Shown piece after piece: positions 24,883 through 29,814 of a stretch of 29,814 nt of DNA. The position numbers and the translations under genes are program-made. This stretch comes from an uncultured Porphyromonadaceae bacterium (lineage in GTDB: Bacteria > Bacteroidota > Bacteroidia > Bacteroidales > Muribaculaceae). Within the stretch, counting starts at the first letter, position 1; every line of letters starts with the position of its first letter. A model generated the notes under the pieces. It saw nothing but the letters and a program-made list of their open reading frames with translations. It did not search any database and was not told the origin of the DNA. The stretch spans positions 1 through 29,814 of the forward strand of contig UQKE01000025.1 of assembly GCA_900541555.1 (NCBI GenBank), in the 5' to 3' direction.

Positions 24883-25464
24883 CTACAATATTTTCAGCGC
24901 CAATTTTATAACGTCTTCAACTTTTTCTGCCGGATTATCTTTCAACAACTTGCCGACAGCTCGCTGAACAGCTTGTTGGGGGAATCCGAGCATGACGAGG
25001 GCGGCAACCGCCTCTTCGTATGTTTCCGACTTGCTTTCCAATTGTAGTATTAACGGATTATCCCCCTGTTTTATTTTATCTTTCAAATCAACAATTATGC
25101 GTTGGGCGGTTTTTGCGCCGATGCCTTTCACCGCTTTCAGCAAATTCACGTTTCCGGTAGCTATGACCGATTGCAAATCGGCAACTGAAAAAGACGACAG
25201 AATCATTCTCGCAGTGTTCGGCCCAACGCCCGACACCGAAATCAAAAGTGCAAACAATTCGCGTTCTTGCTTCTCGGCAAAGCCGAACAAAACGTAAGCA
25301 TCCTCGCGAATCGATTCATGCACAAACAATTTTGCCTGTTTCTCGTTTTGAAGCTTTGCAAACGTGTTCAATGATATATTGAGAAAATACCCCACTCCAT
25401 TGCAATCGACCACTGCATAAGCGGGAGTTATCTCTGCCAATTCGCCTTTTACGTATTCAATCAT
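24883..25464 (-). CDS. ruvA: Holliday junction branch-migration protein RuvA
   Basis: A 193-residue protein of normal RuvA length. It binds four-way DNA junctions as a tetramer and positions the RuvB motor during recombinational repair, in the cytoplasm. N-terminal OB fold: [20 protein letters not shown], then GVGYFLNIS. Two helix-hairpin-helix motifs: [17 protein letters not shown] (75-91) and [20 protein letters not shown] (109-128). After a flexible acidic linker comes the small RuvB-binding domain ([20 protein letters not shown], 149-168). It starts 20 nt after the serine hydrolase stop codon and is followed by sprA. ruvB and ruvC are not in this window. Confidence 0.97.
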   Translation of the reverse strand: MIEYVKGELAEITPAYAVVDCNGVGYFLNISLNTFAKLQNEKQAKLFVHESIREDAYVLFGFAEKQERELFALLISVSGVGPNTARMILSSFSVADLQSVIATGNVNLLKAVKGIGAKTAQRIIVDLKDKIKQGDNPLILQLESKSETYEEAVAALVMLGFPQQAVQRAVGKLLKDNPAEKVEDVIKLALKIL

Positions 25465-25484
25465 ATCTATTCCGGTTTATTTTT

Positions 25485-26684
25485 TTAATCGCACGTTTCG
25501 AATGCGCCCTCTTCTTGCAATATCTTGTCTATCTCTTTTACCAATGCCCAACGGTCGAAATCATTCCGATTCGCAAATAAAACGATTGCCACGCCGCATC
25601 TCGGATACATTGCCGCATAATTCTGAAATCCGCCATTATCCCCCGTGTGATATACTTTTTCCGGATAGTTAGGCGTGCGGTCTATGAAAAATCCATACCC
25701 ATACCACGTATTCGGCCGATTCTGATACGAACTGTACTTGCTCCCATACACCGGCACATGCGCAGAAAAGGCAGATTCCTTTGCCCGACGGCTAATCACG
25801 CTGTCCGATTCCAAAGCCTCCACCCATTTCAGGAAATCGTGCGTCGAAGTATAAATCCCGCCGTCGGCTTTTGTCGCGAAAAAAGTTTCTTCGCCATAGT
25901 CATATTCTTTCCATGCAGAATCGCTACGCACGATTTTGCCTTCAAACGACACTTTGTTGCTGTTGTCGTGCTCGCCTCCGGAAGTATTTTTCACATAGCC
26001 ATGAGCCATATTGGGAATAACTATATCGGGAGAAAAGTAGATTGCCCTCATCGCCACACGTCCAAAAATATTCTTTTGTTGGAATTCCTCGAATTTTTCG
26101 CCCGAAACACGTTCGATGATATTGCCAAGCAACAAAAAAGTGGGGTTCACATATTCATAAGCTGCGCCGGGTTCAAAATGAAACGTGCGAAGCGTGTCCA
26201 AATAAGCAACGCTTTCTTCATCGGTGGCATAAATCATTTGCTCGCGATTCAATCGTCTCCGCAAATCCGGCACACCCGACGAATGGCTCATCAAATGCGA
26301 CAATCGAATTTTCTTCCATTGCCCGCTTTCATATTCGGGCATGTATTTTGCAACGGAATCGCCTACCGACAAAAGTCCTTTATCGGCAAGCGACAAAATG
26401 CCGGCGACCGTAAACTGCTTGGAAATGGAAGCGATATTAAACATCGTGTTCCCATCTATCGGCTGCGACGAAACGATGTCGGCCACTCCATACCCCTTGT
26501 CGATTACAATCGAATCCCCGCATTTTATCAAAATCGCCGCGCCGGGCTCGCCGGCAGCCGGAAAATGCGATGCCATCAACGAATCGATTCTCATTGCAAT
26601 ATCGCCATCATGCGCATCCGACAAAGCGACAAGCGAATGCGACACGCACCAAAGAAATATGCACAATTCCTTTATCCGCAACAT
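25485..26684 (-). CDS. Exported serine hydrolase, class C beta-lactamase fold
   Basis: A 399-residue protein of the beta-lactamase/D-alanyl-D-alanine carboxypeptidase-like (class C, Pfam Beta-lactamase) family. Motifs: SISK (86-89, nucleophile Ser86 and Lys89), YVN (178-180) and HTG (346-348). Other family segments include LSHLMSHSSGVPDL (128-141) and a C-terminal GVAIVLFANRND (364-375). A hydrophobic N-terminus (LCIFLWCVSHSLVALSDAH) suggests export. The ATG at 26684 places the signal peptide at the N-terminus; the frame is open 57 nt further up but that extension looks non-native. Such proteins act as peptidases, esterases or peptidoglycan-related enzymes, and few are true beta-lactamases; the substrate is not deducible. 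Lies between valS (73-nt gap) and ruvA (20-nt gap). Confidence 0.88.
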   Translation of the reverse strand: MLRIKELCIFLWCVSHSLVALSDAHDGDIAMRIDSLMASHFPAAGEPGAAILIKCGDSIVIDKGYGVADIVSSQPIDGNTMFNIASISKQFTVAGILSLADKGLLSVGDSVAKYMPEYESGQWKKIRLSHLMSHSSGVPDLRRRLNREQMIYATDEESVAYLDTLRTFHFEPGAAYEYVNPTFLLLGNIIERVSGEKFEEFQQKNIFGRVAMRAIYFSPDIVIPNMAHGYVKNTSGGEHDNSNKVSFEGKIVRSDSAWKEYDYGEETFFATKADGGIYTSTHDFLKWVEALESDSVISRRAKESAFSAHVPVYGSKYSSYQNRPNTWYGYGFFIDRTPNYPEKVYHTGDNGGFQNYAAMYPRCGVAIVLFANRNDFDRWALVKEIDKILQEEGAFETCD

Positions 26685-26757
26685 AAACACACGCCAATTT
26701 TCCGGTCCGACAGATCTGCGGCAAGCTCCTACCGCCGGCAAGAACTGCGAGATTTTA

Positions 26758-29388
26758 TCATTTCTTACTTTTCAGCGCTGAAATGCTTTCTTTCAACATT
26801 GCAATCTTGGCTTCCGCATCCGATTGCTTCTTGCGCTCCATTTCTATCACTTTTGCCGGAGCATTGTTCACAAACTTCTCATTTCCAAGTTTCTTCAACA
26901 CACTCTGCAAGAAGCCTTCATTGTATGCCAATTCCGATTCGAGTTTTTTCAGCTCTGCATCGATATCGATATTTCCGCCAAGCGGGACTGCGTATTCCAC
27001 CGTGCCGACAAGGAACGAAACCGAGGTGGCATCCTTCGTATCGGACTCAGATATGTCGGACAAATTCGCCATTTTTTTCACAACGGAAACACATGGAACC
27101 GACGCCTTGCCTCCGACAACCTGCAAAGGCAAAGTCTCCTTATTCGGCAAATTTTTCTGCAACCGCACCGTACGCACTCCGGCAATTATCTCTTTAGCCA
27201 CATCCATGTCCGATAGCAAATGCTCGTCAAACTGTCCGGCCACCGGAAGCGAAGCATACATAATGCTCTCCCCTTCCTTCCTTTCGGCAAGATGTTGCCA
27301 CAATTCTTCTGTAATAAACGGCATGAACGGGTGCAGCAAACGAAGCAACACATCGAAATATCGAAGTGTGGCGTCGTATGTCGTTCGGTCGATCGGTGCG
27401 CCGTAAGCGGGCTTGACCATTTCCAAGTACCACGAAGAGAATTCGTCCCAAAACAGCTTATACACCGTCATCAATGCTTCCGACAATCTGAATTTGCCAA
27501 ACAGATCGGCCACTTCCGCCAACGCTTTGTTGAGCACGGCGTCAAACCAATCGACAGCCATTGCCGCCGATTCCGGTTGCGGCACATCGCCGACATTCCA
27601 ACTTTTCACTAATCGGAAAGCATTCCATATTTTATTGTTGAAATTTCGGCCTTGCTCGCACAATGCATCGTCATACAATATATCGTTGCCGGCCGGAGCG
27701 GCGAGCATCAATCCCATACGCACGCCGTCTGCCCCATACTTTTCGATAAGCATCAACGGATCGGGCGAATTGCCAAGCGATTTCGACATTTTTCGGCCGA
27801 GCTTGTCGCGAACAATGCCGGTGAAATAAACATTTCTAAAAGGCTTTTCGCCCATATATTCATAACCGGCAATAATCATTCTCGCCACCCAAAAGAATAT
27901 GATATCGGGTGCTGTCACCAAATCCGAGGTGGGATAATAGTATTTAATTTCTTCGTTTCCCGGATTTTTGATGCCGTCAAACAAAGATATGGGCCACAAC
28001 CATGAAGAAAACCATGTGTCGAGCACGTCTTCATCTTGGCGAAGATCTTCCATCCGAAGTGTTTCGTCGCCTGTTTTCTCCCTTGCCAGCGCCAATGCTT
28101 CCTCCGGAGTTTCCGCAACGACGTAGCCGCCTTTCGGAAGGAAATAAGCAGGGATGCGATGTCCCCACCAAAGTTGACGGGAAATGCACCAATCTTTCAC
28201 ATTCTCCATCCAATGGCGATAAACGTTTTTAAACTTCGCCGGATGAAATTTCACATCGTCGTTCATGACGGCTTCGAGCGCAGGCTTGGATATTTTATCC
28301 ATTTTCAAGAACCATTGCATCGAAAGTTTCGGCTCTATGACGGCATTCGTGCGTTCGGAATGGCCTACTTTATTGGTATAAGCCTCCACTTTTTCAAGCA
28401 ATCCGGCAGCGGCAAGGTCTGCCTCAATGCGCTTTCTCACCTCGAAACGATCCAAGCCCACATACAAGCCGGCCGCTTCGCTCAATGTGCCATTGTCGTT
28501 AAAAATATCGATGCTCGGCAAATTGTATTTCTCGCCAAGCATATAGTCGTTGACGTCGTGGGCCGGAGTCACTTTCAAGCAACCTGTTCCGAACTCTATA
28601 TCGACATACTCGTCCTCTATGACCGGAATTTCCCGATTCACCAAAGGCACGATAACCTTTTTACCTTTCAAATGGGCATTCTTCGGATCGTTCGGGTTGA
28701 TACACATGGCAGTATCGCCCATGATTGTTTCGGGGCGCGTCGTAGCCACTATCGCATACCCGTCTTCGCCTACTATTTTATAGCGAAGATAGTATAATTT
28801 TCCATGCTCTTCCTTATAAACGACTTCCTCATCGCTAAGAGCCGTCTGCGCCGCCGGATCCCAATTCACCATTCGCACGCCGCGATAGATCAACCCTTTG
28901 TTGTACAAATCGACAAAGACATGAATGACGCTTTTCGAGCGCGTTTCGTCCATCGTGAAAGCCGTGCGGCTCCAATCGCAAGAAGCTCCGAGTTTCTTCA
29001 ATTGCTCGAGGATTATCCCGCCATGCTCGTCTTTCCACTCCCAAGCATAACGAAGAAATTCATCGCGCGAAAGCTCGGATTTCTTTATGCCGCGTTCGGC
29101 AAGCCGAGCCACCACCTTCGCTTCCGTAGCGATGGATGCATGATCGGTGCCCGGAACCCACAATGCGTTTTTGCCTTCCATCCGCGCACGACGAATCAAG
29201 ATGTCTTGAATCGTATTGTTCAGCATGTGGCCCATGTGAAGCACGCCAGTCACGTTGGGTGGCGGAATAACGATCGTATAAGGCTCTCTCCCATCGGGAT
29301 GCGATTTGAAAAGATTGTGTTTCAACCAATAAGCATACCACTTCCCTTCGACTTGCTCAGGATTGTATTTTGTCGCTAATTCATTCAT
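26758..29388 (-). CDS. valS: Valyl-tRNA synthetase
   Basis: An 876-residue class Ia aminoacyl-tRNA synthetase that charges tRNA-Val with valine and edits threonine, in the cytoplasm. Features in order: [15 protein letters not shown] with the HIGH-type signature HMGH (51-54), the editing CP1 domain ([20 protein letters not shown], and [16 protein letters not shown]), the [14 protein letters not shown] segment, the KMSKS loop in [14 protein letters not shown], an anticodon-binding helical domain, and the ValRS-specific C-terminal coiled coil ([17 protein letters not shown] ... [19 protein letters not shown]). The ATG at 29388 is chosen: the frame extends to a TTG at 29412, but that codon lies within the -7 box TACCTTTG. 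It appears to head the minus-strand gene cluster running to sprA. Confidence 0.97.
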   Translation of the reverse strand: MNELATKYNPEQVEGKWYAYWLKHNLFKSHPDGREPYTIVIPPPNVTGVLHMGHMLNNTIQDILIRRARMEGKNALWVPGTDHASIATEAKVVARLAERGIKKSELSRDEFLRYAWEWKDEHGGIILEQLKKLGASCDWSRTAFTMDETRSKSVIHVFVDLYNKGLIYRGVRMVNWDPAAQTALSDEEVVYKEEHGKLYYLRYKIVGEDGYAIVATTRPETIMGDTAMCINPNDPKNAHLKGKKVIVPLVNREIPVIEDEYVDIEFGTGCLKVTPAHDVNDYMLGEKYNLPSIDIFNDNGTLSEAAGLYVGLDRFEVRKRIEADLAAAGLLEKVEAYTNKVGHSERTNAVIEPKLSMQWFLKMDKISKPALEAVMNDDVKFHPAKFKNVYRHWMENVKDWCISRQLWWGHRIPAYFLPKGGYVVAETPEEALALAREKTGDETLRMEDLRQDEDVLDTWFSSWLWPISLFDGIKNPGNEEIKYYYPTSDLVTAPDIIFFWVARMIIAGYEYMGEKPFRNVYFTGIVRDKLGRKMSKSLGNSPDPLMLIEKYGADGVRMGLMLAAPAGNDILYDDALCEQGRNFNNKIWNAFRLVKSWNVGDVPQPESAAMAVDWFDAVLNKALAEVADLFGKFRLSEALMTVYKLFWDEFSSWYLEMVKPAYGAPIDRTTYDATLRYFDVLLRLLHPFMPFITEELWQHLAERKEGESIMYASLPVAGQFDEHLLSDMDVAKEIIAGVRTVRLQKNLPNKETLPLQVVGGKASVPCVSVVKKMANLSDISESDTKDATSVSFLVGTVEYAVPLGGNIDIDAELKKLESELAYNEGFLQSVLKKLGNEKFVNNAPAKVIEMERKKQSDAEAKIAMLKESISALKSKK

Positions 29389-29409
29389 AACATTATTCGA
29401 TTTTGATTG

Positions 29410-29417
29410 CAAAGGTA
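29410..29417 (-). promoter_or_regulatory. -7 box of valS
   Basis: TACCTTTG on the minus strand (29417-29410) matches TAnnTTTG, 21 nt upstream of the valS ATG. No good -33 TTTG is visible at the usual distance. It also rules out the upstream TTG as start codon. Confidence 0.5.
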
Positions 29418-29485
29418 CTCATCTTGCACGAATTTTTCCACATGCTTCGGATTATTTGTCTCCGCATTCCCTATCCGCACATATT

Positions 29486-29814
29486 TTGCGCCTCGGCATA
29501 ACAATTTCAAACCAAGTTTGATTGTTCTTCGCTCGGCTTTCGCTATCTTTGAATAAGATAAATTGCGCCTCGGCATAACAATTTCAAACAAGTTTGATTG
29601 TTCTGCTCTCGGCTTTCGCTATCTTTGAATAAGATAAATTGCGCCTCGGCATAACAATTTCAAACAAGTTTGATTGTTCTGCTCTCGGCTTTCGCTATCT
29701 TTGAATAAGATAAATTGCGCCTCGGCATAACAATTTCAAACAAGTTTGATTGTTCTGCTCTCGGCTTTCGCTATCTTTGAATAAGATAAATTGCGCCTCG
29801 GCATAACAATTTCA
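29486..29814 (+). repeat. 76-bp tandem repeat array with promoter-like boxes, running off the window
   Basis: Units start at 29486 (77 bp, slightly diverged, one extra base in the inverted repeat), 29563, 29639, 29715 (each 76 bp, seemingly identical) and 29791 (partial, cut by the window end). Each complete unit holds TTGCGCCTCGGCATAAC, the nested inverted repeat AACAAT-TT-CAAAC-AA-GTTTG-ATTGTT, CTCGGCTTTCGC and TATCTTTGAATAAGATAAA. There are no unique spacers, so it is not CRISPR. A diverged copy is at 1-90. No open frame of interest crosses it. Confidence 0.9.
29544..29779 (+). promoter_or_regulatory. Four regularly spaced TATCTTTG -7 boxes
   Basis: TATCTTTG occurs at 29544-29551, 29620-29627, 29696-29703 and 29772-29779, exactly 76 bp apart. 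In the identical units each has TTTG 23 nt upstream (e.g. 29593-29596), the same spacing as in the AbiE-operon promoter at 46-80. All point rightward, towards whatever gene lies beyond the window. Confidence 0.55.

Noticed and set aside
29486..29814. CRISPR-like regular repeat
   Set aside because: Units are directly abutting with no unique spacers, are 76 bp long and carry promoter boxes; no cas genes are nearby.

Overview
The window looks like a chromosomal segment of a Bacteroidales bacterium (phylum Bacteroidota); I cannot fix the family. The signs are a full-length SprA (the type IX secretion outer-membrane translocon), a large secreted protein with a type-A T9SS C-terminal sorting domain, a SusC/BtuB-style TonB-dependent receptor, DUF3244-like and DUF4369-like secreted proteins, and repeated -7 promoter boxes of the Bacteroidetes form TAnnTTTG.

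Layout. (1) 1-1396, plus strand: a repeat-type promoter followed by an AbiEi/AbiEii type IV toxin-antitoxin pair. (2) 1400-1740 and 4860-5330: two copies of a composite intergenic element made of inverted pairs of small multi-hairpin repeats flanked by degenerate CTCAACC-like runs. Between them, 1865-4857 is a two-gene plus-strand operon (secreted alpha/beta hydrolase, TonB-dependent receptor) that looks GC-richer than the rest. (3) 5330-10482, minus strand: two tandem paralogous small outer-membrane proteins, then a small secreted DUF3244-like protein transcribed ahead of a 1081-residue T9SS cargo whose lipase-like domain lacks its nucleophile serine. (4) 10555-13997, minus strand: a Ser/Thr kinase and a membrane-anchored TPR-HTH lipoprotein, ending in a clear terminator. 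(5) 14221-14869, minus strand: a PIN-domain toxin and its small putative antitoxin. (6) 15128-29417, minus strand: valS, a beta-lactamase-fold serine hydrolase, ruvA, sprA, a GT-C glycosyltransferase and a DUF4369-like lipoprotein, closely spaced and probably largely co-transcribed. (7) 29486-29814: a 76-bp tandem repeat carrying a TATCTTTG box in every complete unit and running off the window. A diverged copy of the same unit occupies bases 1-90, so both ends of the window lie in the same repeat family.

Most genes belong to the cell envelope: T9SS export (SprA and its cargo), outer-membrane uptake (TonB receptor), surface barrels, and envelope signalling (kinase plus TPR-HTH). Two toxin-antitoxin modules are also present. 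The least explained material is non-coding: the paired structured repeats, whose stems differ in sequence between copies yet stay base-paired, and the 76-bp promoter-bearing tandem array. No tRNA, rRNA, CRISPR array, transposase or integrase was recognised.
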